A DNA stretch of 64,000 bases, from NCBI RefSeq assembly GCF_900188375.1, contig NZ_FZOO01000002.1:186001-250000 (forward strand). The letters are read 5' to 3'. This DNA is from Geodermatophilus pulveris (GTDB lineage: Bacteria > Actinomycetota > Actinomycetes > Mycobacteriales > Geodermatophilaceae). The notes under the pieces were generated by a model that saw only the letters and a list, made by a program, of their open reading frames with translations, was not told the origin of the DNA and did no database searches. The number at the start of each line of letters is the position of its first letter. The first letter of the stretch is position 1. Both the position numbers and the translations under genes were made by a program. Positions 25,524-35,025 of the stretch are shown one piece after another.

Positions 25524-26953
25524 GCCGAGATGTCCTGCTGCCCGACCGACCGCCCGGACCGCTGGATGGCGATCACCTCGCGGACCAGCGCGGTCAGCCG
25601 CTTGGTCGCCACGTGCTCGGTCGGCCGGCCGAACCGCTCGGCGATCTGCTCGTCGGTCACGCCGAGGCTCTCCAGGCTGGCCAGCACGCCCTTGCGCGCG
25701 GCGGTGAGCCGGCGCTCGTGCGCGTCGTCCGGGGTCGGCGAGGCCGCCAGCAGCGGGTTGCCCGTCGGCAGGTCCTCCTGGGGGCGCGCCGCGGCCGCGG
25801 CGGCCCGGGCGGCCTCGACCACCGCGGCGGGCGTCGTAGGCGCCGGCGGCGCCGCCGGCGCCCGGCGGCGTCCGGCCGGGTGAGCGTCCACCGCCGCCTC
25901 GAGGAACTCCTGGTGCCGCGCCTGGATCAGCTCGGCGACGGTGTACGTACCGCCGGGGGCCGGGACGTCGACCTGCAGCAGCCCGGCACGGTTGGCCTGG
26001 CCCCAGACCTCGCGGAGGTCGTCGTCGTCCGCGGCGTCCTGGATCCGGGCGACCAGGTCGGCGGCATCGGGCTCGCTCGCCGTACGGATCCGGGCCTCCT
26101 GCTCCCGCTCGTGCTCGAGCAGCCCTCCGCCGTGGAAGGGGACGAGGTCGCGGACGTGCGCAGTGCCCGGATCGCACTTCAGGGCGTCGAAGACCAGCCA
26201 CTCGAGCAGCCGGCCGTCCGCCCTCTGGTCGGTGACCTCCTGGGCGGGGTCGGTGTTCGGCTTGATGCCGACGTGGACGCTGCGCGCGCCGACGATCAGC
26301 GGCCGCCGGCCGCGACGCAGCCGCACCCACAGGCTGGCCGCGTAGGGGAACTCCCGGTGCGTTTGCACCGACCAGGTCTTCTGCCCCTCGATCGGGCGGC
26401 CGTTGGTGTCGACCTCGGTGACCTCCTTGCCACGGGCGGTCACCACGACGATGCCCGGGAAGGTGAGCAGCTCGGTCTGCAGCTTGCGCCAGCGGGTGCC
26501 GGCGTCGTTCCAGAGGTTCTGGCTGATGGTGATCTCGGCGTTCGGGTCGCGCTTGAGCAGCTCGCGGTTGCGCGTGGACTGGGCGGCGCGGGCGCTCGCC
26601 CAGTCCTTGAGCCCGTCCCAGATCGCCGAGCCGGTGTCGATGGCGAGGACCACCGGCGGCTCGCCGGCGTCGGCCGCGCGGCGCGCCTCGGCCTTGACCG
26701 CCTGGACGGCGGCCAGCACCTGACCGTAGGAGCCGTCGTGCTCGACCAGCTCGTAGGTGGCGCCGGGGATGGCGCCGTACTCGTCGCCGGCGCCCTCGTT
26801 CAGGTCGATCCAGTACAGGGCGCCGATCCGGTCGCTGGTGCTGAACTGGGCGAGAGCCCAGCTCTTCCCGGCCTTCTCCTCACCCTCGAGGAGGATGCAG
26901 GGCCACGGGACGCGGCCGGTGGGCTTGCGGGTCTTGAGGCCATCCATGGCCAT
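25520..26953 (-). CDS. P-loop ATPase, phage Sak4/AAA_24-like
   Basis: A 477-residue protein with Walker A GEEKAGKSW near residue 25 and Walker B VVLAIDTGS near residue 100, followed by ISQNLWNDAGTRW and a VVTARGKEV strand. This is the layout of RecA-like nucleotide-binding proteins of phages and plasmids (AAA_24, Sak4 type), which load or anneal single strands. The C-terminal half is Ala/Pro-rich and ends in a helix-turn-helix-like stretch (GVTDEQIAERFGRPTEHVAT). ATG 26953 has AAGGAG upstream. It overlaps the nuclease gene by ATGA. RecD2 and SSB follow on the other side, suggesting a DNA-recombination neighbourhood. Confidence 0.75.
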   Translation of the reverse strand: MAMDGLKTRKPTGRVPWPCILLEGEEKAGKSWALAQFSTSDRIGALYWIDLNEGAGDEYGAIPGATYELVEHDGSYGQVLAAVQAVKAEARRAADAGEPPVVLAIDTGSAIWDGLKDWASARAAQSTRNRELLKRDPNAEITISQNLWNDAGTRWRKLQTELLTFPGIVVVTARGKEVTEVDTNGRPIEGQKTWSVQTHREFPYAASLWVRLRRGRRPLIVGARSVHVGIKPNTDPAQEVTDQRADGRLLEWLVFDALKCDPGTAHVRDLVPFHGGGLLEHEREQEARIRTASEPDAADLVARIQDAADDDDLREVWGQANRAGLLQVDVPAPGGTYTVAELIQARHQEFLEAAVDAHPAGRRRAPAAPPAPTTPAAVVEAARAAAAAARPQEDLPTGNPLLAASPTPDDAHERRLTAARKGVLASLESLGVTDEQIAERFGRPTEHVATKRLTALVREVIAIQRSGRSVGQQDISA

Positions 26954-27065
26954 GATGTGCTCCTTGCCGACATGGGGAAGATGTCGACCCGAAAGCTACG
27001 AGCGGGCTCTGACACAAACCGACGCTCGCCACAAGCACATCCGCGGGCGACGTCGACGTCGCAGG

Positions 27066-29333
27066 TCAGGCGGCAGGCTCCGCGTGTCGGCGTTCGCTCT
27101 GGGCGCAATCGACCGGGATCCGTGGCCCGCCGCGGAGCCGCCGGGCGAGACCGGTGTGCCGGCGACCGGACCCGGTGGCGCGCACGGCCTGGGTCAGCGC
27201 CCTCGACGAGCCGACGAGGACGACGAGCTGCTTGGCGCGGGTGACGGCGGTGTAGAGCAGGTTGCGCTGCAGCATCATCCAGGCGCTGGTGGTCAGCGGG
27301 ACGACGACGCACGGGTACTCGCTGCCCTGCGAGCGGTGCACGGTGACGGCGTAGGCGTGCACCAGCTCGTCGAGCTCGCCGAAGTCGTACTCGATGGTCT
27401 CGTCCTCATCGGTGACGACGGTGACGGTCTGCTGGACCGCGTCGATGGCGGTGACGACACCTTGAGTGCCGTTGAAGACCCCGTTCGTCCCCTTGTCGTA
27501 GTCGTTGCGGACCTGGCTGACCTTGTCCCCGACGCGGAACACCCGTCCGCCGAAGCGCTTCTCCGCACGGTCGGGCCGGGCGGGGGTGAGCGCCTCCTGC
27601 AGCAGCTCGTTCAGGGCGGCGGCCCCGGCCGGCCCGCGGTGCACGGGCGTCAGCACCTGGACGTCGCGCCGCGGGTCCAGGCCGAACCGGGCCGGGATCC
27701 GGCGGACGACCACGTCGACGGTGAGCCGCGCGGCCTCCTCGGCGTCCTCGGTGCCGAACAGGAAGAAGTCCTCCAGGCCGCGGACCTGGGGCGGGCTGCC
27801 GGCGTTGATCCGGTGGGCGTTGGTCACCACCCCCGACCGGCTGGCCTGCCGGAACACCTGTGTCAGGCGTACGTGCGGGACCGGGCTGCCGTCGGCCAGC
27901 ACGTCGCGGAGCACCTCGCCCGCGCCGACCGAGGGCAGCTGGTCGACGTCACCGACCAGCAGCAGGTGCGCTCCGGGAGGGACGGCCCGCACCAGCTTGT
28001 TGGCCAGCAGCAGGTCCAGCATCGACGACTCGTCGACGACGACCAGGTCGGCCGGCAACGGCCGTTCCCGGTCGAACCCGGCGTCGCCGCCCGGTCGCAG
28101 CTGCAGCAGCCGGTGGACGGTCACCGCCTCGACCCCGGTCAGCTCGGTGAGCCGCTTCGCCGCCCGGCCCGTTGGGGCGGCGAGGACCACCCGGGCGCCC
28201 GTGGCCGCCGCCAGCGTGACGATCGAGCGGATCGTGAAGCTCTTCCCGCACCCGGGGCCACCGGTGAGGACGGCGACCTTCTCGGTCAGGGCCAGGCGCA
28301 CCGCCTCGCGCTGACCGGGTGCCAGCTCCACCCCGGTGCGCCGGTGCAGCGAGGACAGCGCGGCGTCCCAGTCCTCGTCGGCGAAGGCGGGCATCCGGTC
28401 GTCGTCGGCGGTCGCCAGCCTCCGCAGGGCCGCGGCCAGAGCGACCTCGGCCCGGTGGAAGGGCACGAGGTAGTAGGCCACCGTGGGCGGCTCGCCGTCG
28501 GTACCAGGGAACTCCTCGCGGACGACGTTGGCGTCGGCGACCAGCAGGGCGAGGCAGTGACCGACCAGGACGGCGGGGACCTGCAGCATCTGGACCGCCC
28601 GCGCCACCAGGTCGCTCTCGGGCAGGAAGCAGTGACCCTGCCCGGTGGCCTCGGAGAGCACGTGCTGCAGTCCGGCCTCGACGCGCTCCGTGCTGTCGTG
28701 CGGGATGCCGACCGCGGCCGCGATCGTGTCCGCCGTCCTGAACCCGATGCCCCAGACCTCGGCGGCCAGCCGGTAGGGCTCCTCCCGGACCACGCGGACC
28801 GAGGCGTCGCCGTACTGCTTGAAGATGCGCACGGCCAAGGAGGTGGACACGCCCATCCCCTGCAGGACGACCATGACCTCCTTGACCGCCCGCTGCTCCT
28901 CCCAGGCCGCGGTGATGAGGCGCGTGCGCTTGGGCCCGAGGCTGGGCACCTCCGCCAGCCGCCGTGGCTCCTCGTCGATGACCCGCAGCGCGTCGGCGCC
29001 GAAGTGCTCGACGATCCGCTCGGCCAGCTTGGGCCCGATGCCCTTCACCAGACCGGAGCCCAGGTAGCGGCGGATGCCCTGCGCCGTGGCCGGCAGCACC
29101 GTGGTGTAGTCCTCGACCAGGAACTGCCGGCCGAACTGGGGGTGCGCTCCCCACCGTCCCCGCAGCCGCAGGGTCTCCCCCGGATGCGCGCCCAGCAGGG
29201 AGCCGACGACGGTGACCAGGTCCCCGCCGCGCCCGGTGTCGACCCGGGCCACGGTGTAGCCGGTCTGCGGGTTGGCGAACGTGACCCGCTCGAGCGTCGC
29301 CTCGAGCACCGCCGCCGTCCGCGCCTCCGCCAC
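27066..29333 (-). CDS. recD2: ATP-dependent RecD2-type DNA helicase
   Basis: A 755-residue superfamily 1B 5'-3' helicase. An OB-like N-terminal domain (FANPQTGYTVARV) is followed by helix-hairpin-helix motifs (GIGPKLAERIVEHFG, SLGPKRTRLI). The helicase core shows Walker A TGGPGCGKSFT, APTGRAAKRL, VVVDESSMLD, VGDVDQLPSVGAG and the C-terminal AYAVTVHRSQGSEYP and YTAVTRAK. It acts in recombination repair without RecBC. GTG 29333 is chosen for its GAGGGGAC upstream; an ATG-like start at 29441 would overlap the ssb promoter region. Divergent from ssb. Confidence 0.92.
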   Translation of the reverse strand: MAEARTAAVLEATLERVTFANPQTGYTVARVDTGRGGDLVTVVGSLLGAHPGETLRLRGRWGAHPQFGRQFLVEDYTTVLPATAQGIRRYLGSGLVKGIGPKLAERIVEHFGADALRVIDEEPRRLAEVPSLGPKRTRLITAAWEEQRAVKEVMVVLQGMGVSTSLAVRIFKQYGDASVRVVREEPYRLAAEVWGIGFRTADTIAAAVGIPHDSTERVEAGLQHVLSEATGQGHCFLPESDLVARAVQMLQVPAVLVGHCLALLVADANVVREEFPGTDGEPPTVAYYLVPFHRAEVALAAALRRLATADDDRMPAFADEDWDAALSSLHRRTGVELAPGQREAVRLALTEKVAVLTGGPGCGKSFTIRSIVTLAAATGARVVLAAPTGRAAKRLTELTGVEAVTVHRLLQLRPGGDAGFDRERPLPADLVVVDESSMLDLLLANKLVRAVPPGAHLLLVGDVDQLPSVGAGEVLRDVLADGSPVPHVRLTQVFRQASRSGVVTNAHRINAGSPPQVRGLEDFFLFGTEDAEEAARLTVDVVVRRIPARFGLDPRRDVQVLTPVHRGPAGAAALNELLQEALTPARPDRAEKRFGGRVFRVGDKVSQVRNDYDKGTNGVFNGTQGVVTAIDAVQQTVTVVTDEDETIEYDFGELDELVHAYAVTVHRSQGSEYPCVVVPLTTSAWMMLQRNLLYTAVTRAKQLVVLVGSSRALTQAVRATGSGRRHTGLARRLRGGPRIPVDCAQSERRHAEPAA

Positions 29334-29476
29334 CGCCGTCCCCTCGCTCCCCCGGTCCGTCCCCCCGATGGTCACATGGCCCGGGGACAGCCTGGTGAGG
29401 CCGGAACTGTCAGCGGGTCCGCCTAGCCTCCGGGTGCTCAACTGAGCGATGCACCGACAACACGGAGGACCGGATC

Positions 29477-29980
29477 ATGGCCGGCGACACTGTCATCACC
29501 GTCATCGGGAACCTGACCAGCGACCCCGAGCTGCGCTGGACGCCGTCCGGCGCGGCGGTCGCGAACTTCACCATCGCCTCGACCCCGCGCAGCCTGGACC
29601 GCGAGACCCAGGAGTGGAAGGACGGCGAGGCGCTCTTCCTGCGCTGCAGCGTGTGGCGCGAGGCCGCGGAGAACGTCGCCGAGTCACTTGCCCGGGGGGC
29701 ACGGGTGATGGCGCAGGGCCGCCTCAAGCAGCGCTCCTTCGAGACCAAGGAGGGCGAGAAGCGCACCGTCGTCGAGTTGGAGGTCGACGAGATCGGCCCG
29801 TCGCTCCGCTACGCGACGGCGACCGTCTCCAGGGGCGCCCGTTCGGGGTCGCAGGGTTCCGGCCGGGGAACGGGCGGCGCGCCCGGCCCCGGCACCGTGC
29901 GGGCCGCGAACGGGCGGGGCGGCTCCCCGGATCCCTGGGCGACTCCGGTCGGGGTCGCCGCTGAGGAGCCGCCCTTCTGA
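29477..29980 (+). CDS. ssb: Single-stranded DNA-binding protein
   Basis: A 167-residue SSB with an N-terminal OB fold ([64 protein letters not shown]) and a Gly/Pro-rich linker. The tail ends EEPPF, the acidic tip that recruits repair proteins. ATG 29477 has GGAGGACCGGATC upstream. It lacks rpsF/rpsR neighbours, so this is likely a second, repair- or competence-type SSB rather than the essential chromosomal copy. Divergent from recD2, probably functionally linked to it. Confidence 0.92.
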   Translation: MAGDTVITVIGNLTSDPELRWTPSGAAVANFTIASTPRSLDRETQEWKDGEALFLRCSVWREAAENVAESLARGARVMAQGRLKQRSFETKEGEKRTVVELEVDEIGPSLRYATATVSRGARSGSQGSGRGTGGAPGPGTVRAANGRGGSPDPWATPVGVAAEEPPF

Positions 29981-30124
29981 GCCGCCCGCGGCCGTGCCGA
30001 GCACCGCCCCGGCCGTCGACTCCCATGACGACCCGGTCGACCACGGAAGGCGCACCGGTCCCAGCTCCGACCAGCCCGCCACGTCCGCTCCTCAGCTCCG
30101 GGCGTAGCCGAGTGCCACGACGCG

Positions 30125-30168
30125 GCGACGTCCTCGTGATGCCTCCGTGACGACGGGTGGACGATCAT
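30125..30168 (+). promoter_or_regulatory. GTGACG-box promoter P4 (eCIS effector 1)
   Basis: GCGACG at 30125, GTGATG at 30136 and GTGACG at 30147 are spaced 11 and 11 bp. GATCAT at 30163-30168 is in the -10 position, identical to P2. The downstream sequence GGGTGGACGA is shared with P1. The leader to ATG 30298 is about 120 nt. No gene is seen in 29981-30297. Confidence 0.65.
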
Positions 30169-30297
30169 GCAGTGACGGGGACCTCCAGCCCGGCAACGAT
30201 CCGTGGGGAGGACGGACCCTCGCTGTCTCTGGAACGGAGTCCGCATCGACGCGGGCCTCCGCTCGTCCTCCTCGATCCCCCATCGGAGGCGACACAC

Positions 30298-32103
30298 ATG
30301 CGGACCCTGGCGGAGAAGCCGACCCTCGGGGCCAGGCAGGATGCTCGCCGTGTCAGCGTGCCCATGCGCGGGCGGCCGTTGACCGACGTCGGTCACCGTG
30401 GCACCGAGACGAACGGTCGTACGGTGACATCCGCTCCCGCTACCGGTGAGTGGAGCCAGATCCCCGTTGACGTCGGCTCACCGGCGCATGTCCCGGGAGG
30501 ACGGGCGGTCGACTCGCCCGGAGACGCATCCGGGGGATCGGTCCGTGAGCGACGACACCGGCACACCGGAAGCGCTGGACCCGTCGAGTCTCCGGAGCGA
30601 TCACTGCCGCCGATCGGACGGACGGAGCCGGGCGGGGCGGCACCGGCACCGGCACCGGCACCGGCATCAGCGATGGCGGTGAGCGCTCCTACCGACTCGC
30701 TCGAGCGGGAAGCCGATCGGGTGGCCGACGAGGTGATGGGCTCAGGAAGGGGCCAGCGGAGGACGGACAGCGCCGGCGGGAAGGCCTTCCGCCCGGAGAT
30801 CGGGCCGACGGTCGCGCACGGCCTCGCGGGTGGCGGGGAGGTCCTCCCGCGTTCCACGCGCGAGCACTTCGAGCCGCGCTTCGGGCACGACTTCTCCACT
30901 GTCAGGGTCCACGCGGACGCCGAGGCAGCCTCGAGCGCGGCCGCTCTCCAGGCGAGTGCCTTCACGTTCGGGAGCCACATCGTCTTCGGCGCCGGGCGCT
31001 ACCGGCCCGGGAACGCGGACACGCAACGGCTCCTCGCGCACGAACTGACCCACGTCGCGCAGCAGGACCGGCTGGGGCTGACGGGCGTGGTCCATCGCGA
31101 CTTCGCGGTCGCACCGCGGACGCCGGCCGGTGTCGCAGCTGCGCTGACGCCCACGCAGATCGCCTCGGCGATCACGTTCAACGGAGCGACCATCACGCAG
31201 GCCGCCGAGATCCAGCTCCTCCGCGACATCGTCGGACTGGACCCGGCGCCGGCCGTCGTCGACGGCGCGTTCGTGCAGGCCGTGGCCGACTTCCAGGCTC
31301 AACACGGCCTCACGGCAGACGGGAAGATCGGACCCTCCACCCGGCGCCGGCTCAGCCTGGAGATCCTCGCGGAGGCCCGATCCCTCGGCTCCACCGGGCT
31401 GGGAGGTCTGCACGTCGGTCTCGAGCTGCGGAGTCAGATCGAGACGCTGATCGGTGCCGGCAACAGGACCTACGCAGATTGGAGGACGCGCATCCGGGCC
31501 GCCACCGTCCTGCAGCGAGACGTCGTCCTGGCGGAGCCTGCCTTCCTCATCCGCATGCGGAACCACCTCTCCACCTTCAACGATCTCGCCAGGTGCATCG
31601 AATTGCTGGGCCGGCGAGCACCGACGCACGGAGAGCTGATCGCGGATCCGATCGTCATCGCCGAACTCCGCGCCGTGTGGGCGGCGTCGAGTCCGACGCT
31701 GAATCCTCCCGGCGGAACACAGCACGAGGAGGGCGGATGGGTGTACATGAACATCATCACGAACGAGATCACGGTCCGCAGAGCACCTGCCGGCCAAGGC
31801 GCGATCATCGATCTGACCGGACCTCCGGTCGTGGCGGACAGCATCGTCGTGGGTACCTACCACACGCACCCGAACCTCGGCCCTGCCTGGACTGCCGGTC
31901 CCAGCGGGCCGGACGGCGTCGCGGATGCCGCGGACGCGGTGCCCGGGATCGTGGTGGGTTCGACCGGCTTGACGGCCGCAGACCCGGTCACGTTCTTCGC
32001 CAGCGGCCCCAACCGACGCGCCCACCTGGCCGGCAGTCAGGGTCTGCCCTCGGCACCGGTCGCACCGCAGGCGAAGGCGGATGGCACATACGATGAACGC
32101 TGA
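30298..32103 (+). CDS. eCIS effector candidate: DUF4157, peptidoglycan-binding-like and JAB-like domains
   Basis: A 601-residue modular protein. Residues 1-125 are low-complexity with an Ala-Pro repeat. DUF4157, the commonest eCIS cargo marker, follows with FGHDFSTVRVHADAEA, FTFGSHIVFGAGRY and H248-ELTH-VAQQ. Residues about 290-350 look like a PG_binding_1 repeat (FVQAVADFQAQHGLTADGKIG). The C-terminal region has GTYHTHPN at 520-525 and then S536-x-x-D539, a JAB/MPN-like zinc site with a longer than usual loop. JAB enzymes remove ubiquitin-like tags or trim peptides, so this is a toxin candidate. ATG 30298 has CGGAGG upstream. A small immunity candidate follows, and the cassette faces the structural operon. 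Confidence 0.8.
   Translation: MRTLAEKPTLGARQDARRVSVPMRGRPLTDVGHRGTETNGRTVTSAPATGEWSQIPVDVGSPAHVPGGRAVDSPGDASGGSVRERRHRHTGSAGPVESPERSLPPIGRTEPGGAAPAPAPAPASAMAVSAPTDSLEREADRVADEVMGSGRGQRRTDSAGGKAFRPEIGPTVAHGLAGGGEVLPRSTREHFEPRFGHDFSTVRVHADAEAASSAAALQASAFTFGSHIVFGAGRYRPGNADTQRLLAHELTHVAQQDRLGLTGVVHRDFAVAPRTPAGVAAALTPTQIASAITFNGATITQAAEIQLLRDIVGLDPAPAVVDGAFVQAVADFQAQHGLTADGKIGPSTRRRLSLEILAEARSLGSTGLGGLHVGLELRSQIETLIGAGNRTYADWRTRIRAATVLQRDVVLAEPAFLIRMRNHLSTFNDLARCIELLGRRAPTHGELIADPIVIAELRAVWAASSPTLNPPGGTQHEEGGWVYMNIITNEITVRRAPAGQGAIIDLTGPPVVADSIVVGTYHTHPNLGPAWTAGPSGPDGVADAADAVPGIVVGSTGLTAADPVTFFASGPNRRAHLAGSQGLPSAPVAPQAKADGTYDER
30639..30666 (+). repeat. Hexanucleotide repeat (GGCACC) in effector 1
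   Basis: Four full GGCACC units at 30639-30662 and a partial fifth encode the Ala-Pro run. The repeat keeps the frame when it expands by whole units, so it could vary the length of the N-terminal linker. Confidence 0.7.
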
Positions 32104-32186
32104 TGTGGCGCCAGTGTCCGCAGAGGCAATGTGGGCGGTCACGTGCGGCACGGAGCGCCCCGCAGGAGAGGGACCGAGGAGCGGGT

Positions 32187-32402
32187 ATGCAAGTGGGCCG
32201 CGATCATGCATTGCGCATCGCCCGAGAAGACGCACTCACTGCCTATCGTGACCTCGATGCATACGACGTGACCTGCGAGATGCAGGGCGAGGGTTGGAAG
32301 ATCGACTACACACCGAAGGACCAGCGCGCCCGCGGCGGCGGTCCGCACTATGTCATCTCCGGTGATTCGGGGGACATCGTCTCGAAACGCTACGAGCAGT
32401 AG
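32187..32402 (+). CDS. Small NTF2-fold-type immunity candidate
   Basis: A 71-residue protein from ATG 32187 with GAGGAGCGGG upstream. The pattern (an N-terminal helix, then YDVTCEMQGEGWKIDYT, then GGGPHYVISGDSGDIVSKRYEQ) is that of short NTF2-fold-type immunity proteins that follow polymorphic toxins. It lies 83 nt after the JAB-containing effector and on the same strand, so it probably protects against that toxin domain. The family call is by pattern, without a search. Confidence 0.65.
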   Translation: MQVGRDHALRIAREDALTAYRDLDAYDVTCEMQGEGWKIDYTPKDQRARGGGPHYVISGDSGDIVSKRYEQ

Positions 32403-32606
32403 GTCGGCCACTCCGCCGCGGTGTGCGCGCGGAGGGTGCGCCGGCTCGAGAACCGCGGTGGCGACTACCGCGTTGACAAGGCAGCGGCGCCTGCCCCGTC
32501 ATCTCCGGACAGGTCCCCTCGCGCATCTCCACGCTCCCCTCCGCGCCCGTCGTGGAGGCTGCTGCGCGTCGGTCGGGCACGCTCGCGGCGGCGACAGGAC
32601 CCGCAG

Positions 32607-32639
32607 GTGACGTCGCGGTGACGCGGGGCCGCCAGTCTC
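32607..32639 (+). promoter_or_regulatory. GTGACG-box promoter P5 (eCIS effector 2)
   Basis: GTGACG at 32607-32612 and 32618-32623, 11 bp apart, followed by AGTCTC at 32634-32639 in the -10 position. The start codon is at 32709. The rest of 32403-32708 holds no gene I can support. Confidence 0.6.
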
Positions 32640-32708
32640 GCAGTCACGAATCGACGTCGGACACACGCGCGAGTGTCCGCGTGAGCTCGTCCGCCGGGGA
32701 GTGCCGCC

Positions 32709-35015
32709 ATGTACGCCAGCGTCGTGCGGACTCGGGCGACACCGGCTCCGGGGACCGCGGGGACCCCCGCTCCCCTTGGCGCCCGTCACCGGGGGGTGAC
32801 CCCGTCGACCGTCCTCGACCGGCAGAGCTCGGGACCGGCTGCGACGGCAGGCTCGGAGTGGTCGACGGAGCCCTCCGGGCACGCCCTGGCACACGACTGG
32901 CCCGGCTCCGACTTCAGTCTCGTCCCGGTCTCCACCCCGGCAGCGGACCTCGCGGACCGGGTCCTCGCCGATCGGCCCGCCCACCCGCTCCCTCCACTGC
33001 GCCTGGCCCCGGTCGCGGGTGCCGCGGAGCGACAGGCCACCGACCGAGCCGCCCGACAGACAGCCGGCGGACCCGCCGACTCCTCCCCCTGTCTCCCGGC
33101 CGGTCGCGTACCTGCGCTCCGGGGAGCCGGCAGCAGCGGTGACGTGCTCCCACCGTCCGTGTCCACGGCCGTCGAGCGGGTGACCCGGGACGTCGGGACG
33201 CCGCTGCCCGCATCCGTCCGCGGTTGGGCGGAGGTGGCGGTCGGCGCCGACCTCGGCCGGGTCCGCCTGCACACCGACGCGGCAGCGGTGGCCTCGGCGC
33301 GGGCCGTCGGTGCCGCTGCCTTCACCGTCGGGCCGCACGTCGTGTTCGGGGCCGGACGGTATGCGCCCGCAACCCGGGCCGGTAGCCGGCTGCTGGCGCA
33401 CGAGCTGACGCACGTGGCGCAGCAGGCCGCAACCGGACACGAGGTGTTGGCCCGCCAGCCGGAGAACGATCCGGACGCCGACGTCTCGCTCGGCCCGCTG
33501 GACTCCCGGGTGGCCAACGCGGTGGCCGGAGAACTCATGGGCGAGACCCAGTGGGCCGTTCTGCGTGAGTTTCTGCGTGGCCTGTGGGGCGGCATGCAGG
33601 ACGCTCCACCCGAGCAGCAGGCCCGCATCGAGGCGAAGTTCTCGGACTTCGACGTCGTCGATGCCGGGAAGTACATCGGGGGTTACGCGCTCGGCGTCGG
33701 TGAGGGCCTGTGGGCCTCGATCATGGACATCGTCGACGCGGTCACCACCCTCGTCCAGCTGCCCTCCACCATCAGCGACTTCCTGCAGGAACAGGCGCCG
33801 GAGCTGTGGGCTCGGTACGGCCCCCGGCTCGCCGAGCTGCTGACCGACCTCCGAGGTCTCGACGAGCAGCTGGGCGCGGCACTGAGCTACGTCATCGAGC
33901 ACCCGAGGGAGAGCCTCGACCAGCTCACCGCGCTGCTGGAGTCGCTGGAGAGCCTCGCTCTGGCCCAGGTCCGCGCTCTCGGTCGGGGTGCCGCCGGCGA
34001 GATCCTGGCGTTCGTCGAGCAACCGTGGTTCGAGTTCGGCCGGAGCATCGGCAAGGTCGTCGGCCGGATCACCTTCGAGGTCGCCCTGGCGCTGGCATCC
34101 GGCGCCATCGGCAACCTCGTGAAGGGCGCGGCGAGGATCGCCGGACGACTCGCCGCCCGGGTGATCACCGAGGCGGTGGAGTTGCTCCGCGGCGCCGGCC
34201 GGTTGATCGGCCAGGCCGTGGAGTGGATCCGCGGGCTCGCGCGCAAGCTGGTCGGTGAACTGGGCGAACTCCTCGACGCGCTCGGTGAGCTCCTGTCCCG
34301 GCTGGGCGAGCTGGTGGACGACGTGGCCGGCGAGGGTGCACTGGCCGACACGGGGCTCGGCGTCAGACTGCCCGTGCCGGAGAGCAGAGGTCTGAGCAAC
34401 GTCCTCGAGGCCCGAGGGTTGCCGCCGAGGAGATCGCCGGCGACCGTCGCCGACCTGAGCCCACCCAGGGTGCACCCCTCCGGTCCGGAGGTCGCCCCCT
34501 CGACGCAAGGGCCTCCTACCACGAAGACGACGGCATCCGAGGCCACCCCCGTGTCCGCCGAGGACATCCCGACACGGCACCCCGAGCCGCCTGGCGGACC
34601 GAAGCGAGGCCCAGCACCGAAAATCCGTGAAGAAGACGTGACTACTGGCCCACACGGTCCCGAGCGGCCGCTGGAGGACGTGATCTCGCGTGCTCTTAGT
34701 CGCAATCCCCGGACGGGTAGGATCGCAGGAGCTCAGGGCCGTTGGCTCTCCCGTGCCGAGGCCGAGCGAGCCATCGCTGACTTGGCGGTTGACCAGATGG
34801 TTCCAGGTCGGGCCTATTCGGTCCCCATCCCCGAAGGTGCCGGGCAGGTCGTCCGTCCCTACAACGAGTACCCGATCACTGGAACATCACCGACCGAGCG
34901 GATAATGCTGGAGCCGGCGGATCGGGCCGTTGTAATTCGCAAGGAAGACGGGATTCACACGTTTCCCATCGGTCCAGAACACGCGGCCTACGACAACCCC
35001 GCCCCGACGCGATAG
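32709..35015 (+). CDS. eCIS effector candidate 2: DUF4157 protein with variable C-terminus
   Basis: A 768-residue protein. DUF4157 lies at about residues 150-240 (ADLGRVRLHTDAAAV, FTVGPHVVFGAGRY, H231-ELTH-VAQQ). Residues 255-530 are long amphipathic helices with a hydrophobic stretch (FEVALALASGAIGNLVKGAA), which could insert in a membrane or form a delivery region. A Pro-rich linker (about 545-640) leads to a compact end from about residue 650 (RWLSRAEAERAIADLAV ... YDNPAPTR). The last 400 nt are visibly lower in GC than the rest, a sign of an exchanged toxin tip. I do not recognise the tip fold. The next gene, 10 nt on, has the same composition and is the immunity candidate. Confidence 0.75.
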   Translation: MYASVVRTRATPAPGTAGTPAPLGARHRGVTPSTVLDRQSSGPAATAGSEWSTEPSGHALAHDWPGSDFSLVPVSTPAADLADRVLADRPAHPLPPLRLAPVAGAAERQATDRAARQTAGGPADSSPCLPAGRVPALRGAGSSGDVLPPSVSTAVERVTRDVGTPLPASVRGWAEVAVGADLGRVRLHTDAAAVASARAVGAAAFTVGPHVVFGAGRYAPATRAGSRLLAHELTHVAQQAATGHEVLARQPENDPDADVSLGPLDSRVANAVAGELMGETQWAVLREFLRGLWGGMQDAPPEQQARIEAKFSDFDVVDAGKYIGGYALGVGEGLWASIMDIVDAVTTLVQLPSTISDFLQEQAPELWARYGPRLAELLTDLRGLDEQLGAALSYVIEHPRESLDQLTALLESLESLALAQVRALGRGAAGEILAFVEQPWFEFGRSIGKVVGRITFEVALALASGAIGNLVKGAARIAGRLAARVITEAVELLRGAGRLIGQAVEWIRGLARKLVGELGELLDALGELLSRLGELVDDVAGEGALADTGLGVRLPVPESRGLSNVLEARGLPPRRSPATVADLSPPRVHPSGPEVAPSTQGPPTTKTTASEATPVSAEDIPTRHPEPPGGPKRGPAPKIREEDVTTGPHGPERPLEDVISRALSRNPRTGRIAGAQGRWLSRAEAERAIADLAVDQMVPGRAYSVPIPEGAGQVVRPYNEYPITGTSPTERIMLEPADRAVVIRKEDGIHTFPIGPEHAAYDNPAPTR

Positions 35016-35025
35016 GCAATAGAGG

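Noticed and set aside
30600..30670. GGCACC repeats as a possible CRISPR or regulatory array
   Set aside because: Units are 6 bp, contiguous and in frame with an Ala-Pro linker; no spacers.
30298..35015. DUF4157 HELTH motifs as evidence that these are simply secreted metalloproteases
   Set aside because: The motif belongs to the DUF4157 leader common to eCIS cargo; both proteins have further domains and lie beside the eCIS.
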